From Synaphobranchus kaupii (Eukaryota > Chordata > Actinopteri > Anguilliformes > Synaphobranchidae): a stretch of DNA of 64,000 bases. The stretch covers positions 88,368,333 to 88,432,332 of the forward strand of contig CM056376.1 of NCBI GenBank assembly GCA_029718625.1. The letters run 5' to 3'. Below are positions 1 to 10,558 of this stretch, one piece after another. The position numbers and the translations under genes are program-made. The number at the start of each line of letters is the position of its first letter. Position 1 is the first letter of the stretch. The notes below the pieces were generated by a model, which was given only the letters and a program-made list of their open reading frames with translations, made no database searches and had not been told where the DNA came from.

Positions 1-1370
1 ACGATTCTGTTCAGAACTGTAGTTCTGCTCGCCCTTCGGCACATTTCTTCCCATAGGGAGATTGGGTGTTTAGCTTCTATTTAGTTTCTTAGCTCTTAGA
101 AGTATAGAGTAGTAGTTTCTCTGGTACATTTTCGCCTGTTAAGGGTTCTTATTGAGAGACCTGGCGTTTTGCTTCTACTCAATTCCGTGTTACTGTGAGC
201 CAGTAAGTAGCCTTGGTACGTATTTCCCTGTTTGGTCTCCTTCTCGTGGACTACGTTCCCCTTTGTTGTGAGCCAGGGTTTTTATTTGTATTGAGAGGCT
301 GTCGTGCTATTAAGTTTGCGTAGGTCTTTCGTTGCAGCCGTCCTATACTCTCTTTCTACATGCGGGACGATTTTGTTGGGAACTGTTGTTCTGTTTTCGT
401 TCTCCGGGTGTTAGCCTCCTAGTTATAGAGCTTGGGCTATGTTGTGGACGTGTTTGTGTTTGACTGCGTGTTTTCTTAAAATAGCCTCGGAACGTTAGCT
501 CTCTGTTCCATTTCGCCTCGTTTCCTTCATTCGTTTTCTGAGAGGCTGTCGTGCTATGTTGCGTAGGTCTTTTGTTGCAGCCGTCCTATACTCCCTTTCT
601 ACCTGCGGGACGATTTTGTAAGGAACTGTTGTTCTGTTTTCGTTCTCCGAGTGTTAGCCTCCTAGTTATATGGAGCTTGGGCTATGTTGTGGACGTGTTT
701 GTCTTTGACTGCGTGTTTTATTAAACTAGCCGTGGAACGTTAAATCTCGGTTCCATTTCGCCTCGTTACTTATTTATTTACTGAGAGGCTAGGGCGGTTG
801 TTCCAATTTAAGCTTGCGTTAGTCTATGGATAGTAAAGTTATGGGACGACGGTGCTCCGTCGGCTCACCTGTAAAATGTTTCTCTCCTGGGAGATCGGGT
901 GTTTACCCTCTTTGTGTTCTGCATTGGACTGCGAGCCTATTAATCCCGCCATGGAACGTTAAATCTCTGTTCCTGTGCGCCTCATTATATTCCTCATCAT
1001 AGAGAGGCAGGGTGTTTATTTTCAATAAATCTCGCTTTGGTCTAGCCGGTAAATTTCCGGTACTGCCTGTCCTGTTCGTTCCTTTCTGTGCCTTTCTCCT
1101 TGAGTGGAGGTTTATTTGACGATTTTGTTCGGAACTGCTGTTCTGTTTCGTCTCAGGTGCATGTCTTCCTATACGGAGGATTGGGCGATGTTGTGGACAC
1201 GTTTGTGTGTGACCGCGAGTTTGAGTAACCTGGGAACGTTGGATCTGTTCCTTTCGCCTCCGCAATTACTTATCGTATTATTTTGCAGTGTTTGTTGACT
1301 GTTTTATGTTTGTTTTTACGCTACTCGCCCGTTCTTATTTTGTCTCGTTAGCGAGACAGGGCGCCTATTA
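1..1370. repeat. degenerate ~220-265 bp tandem repeat array
   Basis: About five diverged units lie head to tail. Units begin with GAGAGGCTGTCGTGCTAT or a variant near 293, 540, 782 and 1002, and a weaker start (GCGAGACAGGG) is near 1350. The units at 293 and 540 are very similar over their whole length; those at 782 and 1002 are more diverged. Recurrent internal blocks are GGGACGATTTTGTNNGGAACTG, GTTGTGGACGTGTTTGT and GGAACGTTANATCTCTGTTCC. The array runs off the left edge. No long open frame follows the units, so it is read as a satellite or as repeats inside a larger transposable element. Confidence 0.75.
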
Positions 1371-1617
1371 TTTCTGGCTGTTCTGATCCCTGTCCTTACG
1401 CTCTATTTGGCGTTTGACAGTTAGCCATTTAGTAGCGTCTGTAGTGGTGTTTGTGTTCCTTGTCTTGTCTCCTCCCTTATCTGCGGGTATCCCGCCTTAG
1501 TGGCCTAAGGGCTTAATGAATCCCCTTGCTGCGTTTGGCTCCTCCTTCCTCACACGTCACGCCCCATTACACGTGAACATGCAGTCACCTCTTAAGAGCT
1601 ACTTAACCAGAGGTGTA
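1371..1617. other. pyrimidine-rich flank of the tandem array
   Basis: No gene is seen. The stretch around 1525-1560 (CTGCGTTTGGCTCCTCCTTCC) resembles the right end of the inverted-repeat element at 4673-7701 (CTGCGTTTGGGTCCTTCCCC). This suggests that the tandem array belongs to another member of that repeat family; that link is inference. Confidence 0.35.
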
Positions 1618-1807
1618 GCCTAAAATCCGGGTTCAGAAAGTAAAAAGTCTCCCCATTATTTAGTTCCAATAACCTGGATTTGCTCATTTGCAGAATTCTT
1701 CAGCCAGGAGGTAGAACTAATTAGAACAAATTGGCTGGCTGAGTTCATGGGTGGAATAAACACATAGCAGGACTTATACTTTCTGACCCCTGGATTTTAC
1801 ACCTCTG
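1618..1807. mobile_element. hAT-type MITE, copy 1, 8-bp TSD
   Basis: This 190-bp non-coding element begins CAGAGGTGTA and ends TACACCTCTG. The inverted ends extend inward as a GGGTTCAGAAAGTAAAAA block matched by TACTTTCTGACCCC. It is flanked by a perfect 8-bp duplication, TACTTAAC, at 1610-1617 and 1808-1815. An 8-bp target duplication with CAG..CTG ends is the pattern of hAT elements. A second copy lies at 34300-34494. Confidence 0.85.
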
Positions 1808-2339
1808 TACTTAACTTTGCTGTCTGTGGTGCTGCTGATACGGGAGGAGGAGGGGTGATATATTGGGAGACGGGAACCCCAGAGATGCCCATGGCTGGTT
1901 AGGCATGTCAACGTCTCATAGAAAGTTTCTTTTGAAAATAAACTATTTCCCACTGATTTTACTTGTCTCAAACTTATTTATTTGTGTAGGGCTATTTCAG
2001 GAATTGCGTTTATGGTTAATTTCCAAATATATAAATTAAATAAAAAAATTAAATTAAATCAACGTAAATCTAACATCACTTTTTAAAAAACGCAATCAGT
2101 GGTTATGGTAACCGCAAAATGTAATGAACAGTAACATGAAAATCTAATCTAAAGTAATCTAAAATATGTGATTTATGGGCTTCTAAAACGCGCTTAACCA
2201 TCTATGACTGGTTGGGAGTAATCATTAATCTACAAGCGTTTCTAAGATCATCGTAAGTTAAGATGCTTTTGGGAAACACGTTAAGTTCAAGAAGCTTTGT
2301 AATAAGGGTTTCACGATCGTCTTAGCCGTATGATGTGGT
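1808..2339. other. AT-rich stretch, no gene seen
   Basis: The sequence is AT-rich (for example the A/T tract near 2030-2100). It has no convincing coding frame, RNA gene or terminal repeat. Confidence 0.5.
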
Positions 2340-2565
2340 TGGGAAACAGCACCCCTGGTCGAGCTGGTTTTAGCTGGTGCCTGGTTGAGCTGGGCTGAGC
2401 TGGTGTCCCAGCCTGGTTGAGCTGGCTTTAGCTGGTAGGCAAGTTTGGTTGAACTGATGAACCATCTAGGTCAAGCTTTCTTGTGGTGGATCAGCTTAGG
2501 TGAGCTGATCGACCAGCTTGGTCAATTTGGATCATGACGGACCAGCTGGTTTGCTGACATGCCTG
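2340..2565. repeat. GCTGGT/GAGCTGG short-motif repeat
   Basis: The motifs GAGCTGG, TAGCTGGT and GACCAGCT recur about every 10-30 bases. The complementary motif (ACCAGCTACC) recurs at 3828-4003, so the two blocks could be arms of one old element; that pairing is inference. Confidence 0.5.
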
Positions 2566-2576
2566 TAATACCCCAT

Positions 2577-3269
2577 TCACAATGAAGCAACGACCTGGGT
2601 AAAACCTGTGTTTGCCCTTGGTGTGAATGAGTCAACCTGTGTTACCCAACCGTGGGTCGGACTTGGCTTAGCTTTGTTGTGAAAGGGGCAACACAGGTTA
2701 CTCTACGCAGCATGGTTATCTGACCGACCCTCAATCTTTAACTTGTGCAGAAACGATGTTCTGAAACTTTTATATACATGATGGAGACTGTAGGATATTG
2801 TGAATGTATATTAGAACCAAACAACTCTGGAATTTTTGCTAGCTAGATTCACAGCTAGAGTCACGTAAGAAGAGGATTGCTCAGTTATCACAGGAAAATA
2901 GGCTGTGTAACAGTAAACATCCGATTAAATAACAAATAATATGTCACTTAAAATGTTTTATGACCGTTTTTACATAAAAGCAGTTGCATGATTTGGAGCA
3001 CATCACTGGGCTATCAATTCAGGAGTGAACATACTGAGTCAAGCCATTGTAACGGAAAACTATGTTATATCCGCTAGCCAGATGGCTACCAAACTAGCTG
3101 TATTAACAGGGATAAAAAGAGAACTTGTATGGAAGTAAACTTGCGGACCCAGGTCTTGTGTGAATGGCGAGGTCCCGGGACTCACCTTTGACCATAGTGT
3201 GTTCAAACTCGAGTCAAACCTGTGTTCAATATCCCATGTCAATCCCGGGTTTTGTGTGAAAGGGGTATA
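2577..3269. mobile_element. candidate non-autonomous DNA transposon with ATACCCC ends
   Basis: The left end reads ATACCCCATTCACA and the right end TGTGAAAGGGGTAT, which are imperfect inverted copies. Both ends continue inward with CCTGGGT/CCCGGGTTTTGTG-like blocks. There is no transposase frame. The boundaries and the family are uncertain. Confidence 0.45.
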
Positions 3270-3827
3270 AGAGGTGGCAACCAGCTTCCTTAAGCTCATG
3301 AGTGAAGATGCTATGATATACTGTATATGATAATTTGAAGAGTAAAAATTTAGGTTATTTCCCTAAAGAATGCAGTGTAAAGCCAACCCAAAGAAAAGTA
3401 AATTTAGTGGTACTGGTGCCAACATATTAAAAATTCACAGAGCATAAGATTAAGATCACATTTTGAAATACTATACAGCATAAAATTAATATGATGACAT
3501 CAAAAGCATACCATGAAGTTAAAGGTCTGGTTATGCTATGAACAATTTTCAGCCAATTTGTCCATAAAGACACAAGCATTCATTTTGTAGCTTTTTGGGT
3601 TCATTTCAATGATATGTCATAGTTTTGAAATTAATTTGGCATATTTTCACATGGATATTTAGCTAGAGTGCTGTGCATTTTAGAGTTCTGTGTCGGCATA
3701 TTGAAGAAAAACTGTTACTTCGCTCTCGAATTTCAAACCTTGGCAATAGATTTTCCTAATAAATATTGAGTTGTAGTTGTCTTGACTGTTATTGCGATGT
3801 AATAAATTTGCTGAATGTAGTGTACTT
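3270..3827. other. AT-rich stretch, no gene seen
   Basis: No supported coding frame, RNA gene or clear repeat boundary is visible here. Confidence 0.45.
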
Positions 3828-4003
3828 AGTTCACCTGGACTCCCAGGTCACCAGCTACCAACTACATGCAATCAGATGGTCCACAAACCTAACTCTAACT
3901 GGTCACCAGCTACCAGCGCTAGGTGGTCATCAGCTACCAACTACCAGTTACCATGTTTCACAAACCTAGTTCTAGCTGGCAATGCTGGTTACCAGCTACC
4001 AGA
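3828..4003. repeat. ACCAGCTACC short-motif repeat
   Basis: CACCAGCTACCA-type motifs recur at least six times, with variants such as GGTCATCAGCTACCAACTACC. The open frames across this block are products of the repeat and are not genes. Confidence 0.6.
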
Positions 4004-4672
4004 ATAAGCTTTTGAAAGCAATTGCATTAGTCCTTTGGTCATTATTAGTTAGAGGAATGGCAAAGATGAGGCCGTAACATCTTTTTACATTTTCTGTTGT
4101 CTGAAATAACATCATATAATCCTAATCCTTATACTGTATGTTCACAGTAATTATTTTTCCTGTGTGTCCTGCAATTTGAAATTATTAGATGTTGATAGTG
4201 GTTGAAGTGGGTATAAACTGATGGGGAGAATACATAATTGGGGGACTGGAGCATTTCTTGTGATGTAATGGACAGAAAATTGAGAAGGCAAGAGAAAGGA
4301 AGATTAGGAGGAAAGAAAAATGAACTAAAGATCAGGACCAGTATGTGTTCAGGAAATAGCATGGGGACAAACAATTTTGGGAAGGGTTTTGTACATTTGC
4401 TTTCACTATTTCACTAAGGTATGCCTTATTCCTTGATATCAAAGTGAAAATAAATGCCAGATCTTTTACAAGAAGGTGCACTTGCAGTTTGCCTTTGCCA
4501 GTTGAAAATGAAGTGTGGTTCTCCAAAGCAATGAACGTTAGTCTTAAGGTGAAAGACTAGAGTAAAAAGAAGCAGGGACACTAAGTATGTGCACTCGCAA
4601 ATTGACGGGGAAGTTTATAGTTTATGTGGATAATTTATGTGTTTTTCCAGATTCCCAGAATAAATCAAAGGC
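4004..4672. other. no gene seen
   Basis: Short frames are present on both strands, but none has recognisable domains or splice context. Confidence 0.4.
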
Positions 4673-4874
4673 AATGTGTCACGAACCTGAAAACGGGCTG
4701 AACCCAAATGCAACGACAAGGAGGCAGAGGTACAAAAACGGATTATTTATTTGTACTTGGGGCAGTCCCAAGCAGTACACAACAAAATTTCCCCGGATCT
4801 TCACCGGGACATCACACTTGCTCCAAGCCGGAGCTGGACTTTGACAGGAATCTCCAAGCCGAGCTGGACTGGAT

Positions 4875-5085
4875 CGGGACACAGACTGGAACACCTGGAA
4901 ATGTTCCAAACCGGAACTGGACTTGACGGAACATCTGGAAATGTTCCAAACCGGAACTGGACTTTACGGAACACCTGGAAATGTTCCAAACCGGAACTGG
5001 ACCTTAGGAGTCGGTCAGGGATTGCCCCAAACCGGGACTGAAATCTGACGGAACATCTGGAAATGTTCCAAACCGGAACTGGACT
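4875..5085. repeat. minisatellite, ~40-bp unit
   Basis: Units of the form GGAACACCTGGAAATGTTCC, then AAACCGGAACTGGACTT, repeat about five times with small changes, for example GGAACATCTGG in place of GGAACACCTGG. The ends are diffuse, with GCCGAGCTGGACTGG before the array. Long frames on both strands here come from the repeat. Confidence 0.8.
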
Positions 5086-6129
5086 TGGCGGATCTGGACA
5101 GACTGGACAAACAAGACAAGCAGACGGAGCGCTAGGCATCCAATAATTTATGCTTTGAACTAATACTCCTGAAGCGAGGGAGGACATAGAATACAAACAA
5201 TCCAGTTATGAATAATGATGAAGGCTTTTGGAGTGGGAGAGACTGGAATGTTAGTGGTAACGAATAAACGGGTTGTAGAAGCAGAGGATGGGGCTGCAGC
5301 AGAAATGGCAGGGCAGGACAGTGCAGCGGACCTCGGGTCGGCCCAGATGTGGCAGCAGGACAACAGCAGCAGGCGCAACCATAACCGTAGCACTGGCGGT
5401 TGCCACGGCCAGACGCAGGAACAGCTGTAGAGTGGGAGAGCAGAGTGCCCCGCTGCGGGCACAACGTCAGGTGGAAAGCAGGGGGTACCGCAACACAAAC
5501 AGGGAGTCGAACAACGACTGCAGGCTGGCAGACTTCAAACAAAGAAGAGGTTACACAGACAGGTTATTGCACGGCAGGTATTGTCGTACAAACAGGACAG
5601 GATAAAGGGTTGTAGTTTGGCAGAGTGCCACAAGCACCAAACGGAACCAAACACAGGAATCACGGTTTAACACGCCGGCAGGGTGAACTAACACCAATAC
5701 GGAACCGAACTGTGCATCAAGACTAAGACAAGGAACGAACAACAATGATAACGAACAACAACGTTAACGAACTAGCAGTGAACAGATGAAAGAGGGTGAG
5801 TTAAATACGGAGTGTAATTGATACCAATTTAGAAAAGCGTGCGAATGTGTGTGTGTTTAATTGAACAGAGCGGAGTGTGAGGAATGTATGCAAAATGGGA
5901 AGAGGGGATAGGCTGAGATAGAAGTGGTGTAATTGAGTGGAACAAACGGAGGGAACACGCCCAGCCTGCAAAAAAAACGGGGGGAAAACACGGACAATGG
6001 AAGTCGAACATGACACGGAGGGATAACTGAAAACACGGAAACCGGACAGGATAGGAACATTACACAATGCTTAATCTGTCCCGTATGTAGAGAGATTTAT
6101 TTTGTTTCTTAGCTAACCTTGATTATTTA

Positions 6130-6546
6130 CACTACATGGCCAAAGGTATATAAACACCTGCCCATCCAACATCTCATTCAGTCAGAATAGCATGAGTGAG
6201 GTCGGGCACAGATGTGGGGCTATTAGGCAGTTGGCTTTCCAATTCACCCCAAAGGTGTACGATTGGGTTGAGGTCAGGGTTCTCTGCAGGCCAGCGAAGT
6301 TCTTCCACACCGATCTCGACAAACCATTTCTCTATGGATCTTGCTTTGTGCACGGGGGCATTGCCATGCTGAAACAGGAAAGAGCCTTTCCCCCCAAACG
6401 GTTGCCACAAAATTGGAAGCACAGAATAATATACAATGTCATTGTAGGCTGTAGTGTTAAGATTCACTTGAACTAAGGGGCCTAGCCTGAAGCATGAAAA
6501 ACAGCCCCAGACCAAGAGGTGTCCGGATACTTTTGGCCATGTACAG
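6130..6546 (-). mobile_element. Tc1/mariner remnant with truncated transposase
   Basis: The ends are inverted: CACTACATGGCCAAAGGTAT on the left against ATACTTTTGGCCATGTACAG on the right. Inside, the - strand encodes the C-terminal part of a Tc1-like transposase (6174-6515), recognisable by VWGCFS, by NAPVHKA and by PDLNPI..LW. The acidic residue normally before NAPVHK is Gly (QHGNAPVHK), and the usual Glu of PDLNPIE is Val. At least two catalytic positions are therefore lost, and the N-terminal DNA-binding region is deleted. The copy is dead and nested inside the 4673-7701 element. Confidence 0.85.
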
Positions 6547-7701
6547 TCATTGCATGTACATGTGTATGAATCTCAACCAAATTGTTAGGATCCTGTACCT
6601 TGTCTGTCTGTTTAGTCTGTGTAATTATTTTTCCTGATTTCTTTTACCCATTTTCCAGCATTACCCTCGCGATTGTCAGTCCGCGTTCCATGTTTCCTGA
6701 GATTCCACTCCCTGTCTTTGTCATTGCACTATTAGGGTGAATTTGGGAACATTCGGGTTTCCTCTGTATTTCGTATCTCGTTTTCTTCCTTCTGGCTTTA
6801 TTAATATTTTTATAAAATACTAATGTACTAATCATACTAACTGTTAGATTAGATTTAATACTAACCTGCTAACAAACTAACGTGTATAATACTAACCAGC
6901 TAACCTACTAACATTAGGGTTTTAGAGTTCGATACTAACATTACTAATTACTAATTCATCTTGAGTTTCTACCTGCAGCTGTCATTTCCCTCCTCGTTAT
7001 CCTATCCCTGTATCTATCTGACTTCGCTTTCTCTGCATGTGTGTCCACTTTCGCGTTCCTCCCCTCCGAGCTGTGGACTTGTCTACCTGCTAATCCCAGG
7101 CCATGTGTTATCTATGTGTTTGCGTGCATTCCAGTCCGTGTTTTCTGTTCCCCCTCGTTATGGTATTATTGTTTCCTATTGTGTTCACCTATGTCTAACT
7201 CCTTACTCCTCCTACCCACACTTGATTCCTTTTTGTGTCATTACTTCCCTGTGTATTTAAACCCTGTTATTTCAGTCTGTCTTTGTGAGTTCCTCACTGT
7301 TGGTTTGTTTCTTGATAGGTTTCCAAGTACCTTCAGAGTTTGTTAGTTTCCCGAGTATCTGTTCCTGAGTTTTTGTTATCCCTCGTCCTTCCCCTGTTGT
7401 AGTTTTATTTTTCGTTGTCTTTTCTTCGTTTTGTTTTGTTTTTGTTCCTCTTTACGCCTCCCCAGTTTTGACCCCTGCCTGTGTTCTCGCGACCCTGATT
7501 CTGGATTCTGTTTTTGTGCCTTCCTGGTTCTGACACCTGCCTGTTCTGTGACCACTCCTTGGACTGTTTTTGTACCGTTGCCTGTCTTCCTGGTTTTTGA
7601 CCCGGCCTGTTTTTCCAGGGATTGCTGCCTTGCCCTTAATTAAACTTCAGTTTTTGTACTCCTGCCTGCGTTTGGGTCCTTCCCCCACCAGCCCGTTATA
7701 C

Positions 7702-7955
7702 AAATTGTTTACATTCTCTTGAGATGGCAGGATCAAAAGACACAGGGCAGGTTGTAATGTTGTATAATTTTTTATTTGGTAATATGGTAGGCAGATGTAA
7801 TTTAGCATGTATTTTTTATGGGTCAAGAGTATATTTACAAATTAATATGTACAGTTAAAGTGTAAAATGCCATTGTCTATAGGTTATCATGCATTTAATG
7901 CAATCTCAAGTCAAGTGTTTATGAAATTATTTCTTTCCAGATCATTTAGAGATAT
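7702..7955. other. no gene seen
   Basis: AT-rich spacer between two candidate elements. Confidence 0.4.
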
Positions 7956-9134
7956 GGGGCCTCATGTATCAATATGGTCGTAAAAAAGAGCGTAGATCCA
8001 ACTTGCATTACGAAATTCTCACATGATTCATCAAACTTGTGTAAATCACTGATTTGAGCGTAAATGTATGATAAATCAGACTTGATCGTATATTAGGAAG
8101 CGCCTTCACATCATTATGAATTAGTATACTCACACGCCAATTTTATTATCTTGGCAAGGCCACCTCCTTTAAAACGCACATGCCAACAGGGTTTTCTAAG
8201 CTTCATGCTTATGAATGAACACGGGAATAAACGTGTGCTTATTGGGAGCGTCAGTAGTGGTGTGCAGCCTAGCACAAAAGCCGCTTGTGACAGGGGATAA
8301 ACAGGGCTTCTGAATTGCGAACTACAGCTGATAAAAATCAAAAAAGAAAACCACTCCCGAAAAAGGTTCTGCCGGACGGTACAGGAAATGGCATCCCGGA
8401 CCTCTCATCTGCAGAAGAGAGGGTGGGGATATCATTGGGAAAGTGGCATGAAGACGCGACTGCGACTTGATTCGTCAAGATTTCAAAATTCTCTCTCGGC
8501 GATTGCGACATTTGCTAAGTCTTCTAGGCTAATAAAACTAGATCGGATTTACAGAAAAAAAATATGAACAGTTTTGCGTCTTGCATACAACATAACTGGT
8601 GATGTGTAATTATTTTCATGACTGTCGCAATAAATCCTTATATAGAGGCTATTTCCGGATGTAATAATTTTAACCGGCTTCTGCTTCATTCCATGTAGGC
8701 TGCACATGATAGCCTCGTCTACAGCCACAACGTGTAGGTCAAGTGCATTTTAAAATATTGCCCAGATGCAAACTTCTTTTAATATTTTCATAAATGGAAT
8801 GACTTGGACATGCCATTTTATGATCAGCTACTAATTTAAGGTGAATTCTGATAAACCTTTTTGTTTATCACCTGTTGACTCCGCAGTGCTCTAAACAAAA
8901 GTTATTTGTTGTCATTATAGACTGCACTATTGTTACCTCGATGTTCATTGCATGCGATGTCCCTGCATCGCCACTGGGAAAAGCGTACACAAGGTCGAGA
9001 GCTGTCGTGAGATTTCATCGGACCGCACACGTGCACGTTCATTTTCATAAATCCGGAAATTTACCTAAAAATGGCCGTAGCGCTCACTATACGATCAGAT
9101 TTGAACGTATACGCCTGAATGATAACTGAGGCCC
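7956..9134. mobile_element. candidate MITE/DNA transposon with GGGCCTCA ends
   Basis: The left end is GGGGCCTCATGTATCA. The right end, TGATAACTGAGGCCC, is an imperfect inverted copy. GATCGTAT/GAACGTATACG-type subterminal motifs recur. No transposase frame is present. GGGCCTCA-type ends are common in fish Harbinger-like MITEs, so the class is an inference. The element sits 12 bp from the next MITE. Confidence 0.4.
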
Positions 9135-9146
9135 ATGGTGTTTTAA

Positions 9147-9556
9147 AGGTTGTATCAGCGATTTTGGGTGACGTCACTTCTGAAGCGAAATCCCAAACAA
9201 ACATACTTATGAATAATTATGTTATGTTTTAAAAAATAGTGTTCAAGCATCCAGAATTATAACCACGTTAATAACGTTTGTAAGAAACCAAACCGTTTGT
9301 AAATCCGTCAAGATTTCAGCGAGATAGGAGTATTAGCGTTTGTGCAGATCATTGTGATTGGTTGGAATACTGTTTATTTTGGTTTTGAGTGGTTGGTAGT
9401 ACCATTTGTTTTTGTGTACGATCTCGGAGCATAGGCTGCCTACAGAGACGCGGTTTTTTGACGGCCTGCTTATGGGGCGGGCAGCTAGCGGATCGTGAGG
9501 AAAAATCAGATGAATGTGATCATTTATGTTTCCACCCAAAATCGCTGATACAACCT
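9147..9556. mobile_element. TTAA-flanked MITE (piggyBac-like), copy 1
   Basis: This 410-bp element has near-perfect terminal inverted repeats, AGGTTGTATCAGCGATTTTG at one end and the inverted copy ending in CAACCT at the other. It is flanked by TTAA at 9143-9146 and 9557-9560. It has no credible coding frame. The copy at 46194-46602 is almost identical along its whole length. TTAA target sites are the hallmark of piggyBac-type transposition, so it is probably a non-autonomous piggyBac derivative. Confidence 0.85.
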
Positions 9557-9560
9557 TTAA

Positions 9561-10558
9561 GAAAAATAATAACATACAATATACTTACTGCTGTTATGCA
9601 ACAGCATACTATATGCAACAGCAATTATAATGAGGTATGTGACAAACTTATTCAGGTTTTGAGCAATGCAGATGAAAGGACTTGCATGTGTCAGTCATCC
9701 TCTGGATCATTCAAGGTGGAAGCGTCCATGTGTATCATACAAGGATGCAATCTATTAAATAGCAAGGGGAGGACTCACTGCTTTCAGATTTACATATTTC
9801 AATGACTACAATGGAATGACTTCAATGACAGCTGATTCCATTTTGAAACCACTGTATTAAAGCCAGAAATATCCTCCACATGGATTTCTAGCGTCAATCT
9901 ATTCTTATACCCAGACAAATAATTACTAGCGCAGATGTATTACTGTCTGAAATATGACCTTAGTTCTGTCATTGAAAAACAGGTGCAGATTATCAGCAAT
10001 GATGGGACAATTACTGCAGGGGGAAAATGATAAGAACTTCAAAATTAAACTTGGACCAGGGAAGCTCCCCACGGTAAGAAAGCAAGTTGACATCTGCGAC
10101 ATTGCGATTGTTTCTTCTTTACAGTGGACACAAAGATCGGCCTGCCACAATGTTATCTCAGCAGTCAGCAGCCACATCAATCAGCATACTGATGGCCAGA
10201 TCGACCCTTTCCTCCTGAATCGATGTGTCTGACATCATCTTTCGTTTTCTACAGCAGAGTTCCCGACAGTTATACAATGACAGATCCACCAAACACAGCA
10301 CTATTTAGCCTTTTCTTCCCAAAAGATCTCCTACATACATACATACAGCGTACATACAGAAATGCAGAAATACACTAAACATGGATGTAAATAAATCAGA
10401 ATAATTGCTATATCTAACTGTAACAACAACCGCTATATCAGAGTAATAATATTATTACATAATTATTAATAACAACAAAAAGAACAATAATAATAATTCC
10501 GATAAAAGTCATTAATAAAAAAATCAATTAATTAATAAAATGAATATGTTTTTGGTTG
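9561..10558. other. no gene seen; 3' flank of a LINE
   Basis: Short frames at 9926-10232 have no recognisable features. A CATACATACATACAG simple repeat lies near 10335-10365 and an AT-rich, A/T-tract stretch at 10380-10550. The latter is probably the 3' end region of the - strand LINE. Confidence 0.45.

Larger units (their letters stand above)
4673..7701. mobile_element. 3-kb inverted-repeat-bounded element, non-coding
   Basis: The left ~70 bases (CACGAACCTGAAAACGGGCT, then CCCAAATGCAACGACA and GGCAGAGGTACAAAAAC) are an imperfect inverted copy of the right ~70 bases (GTTTTTGTACTCCTGCCTGC, then GTTTGGGTCC and CCAGCCCGTTATAC). Between them lie a minisatellite, a nested Tc1 remnant and pyrimidine-rich DNA with repeated CCTG/CCTTCCTGG motifs. 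No transposase of its own is visible. I do not know the family; related right-end sequence occurs near 1525. Leader or LTR sequence of a Ty3-type retroelement is an alternative reading. Confidence 0.5.
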
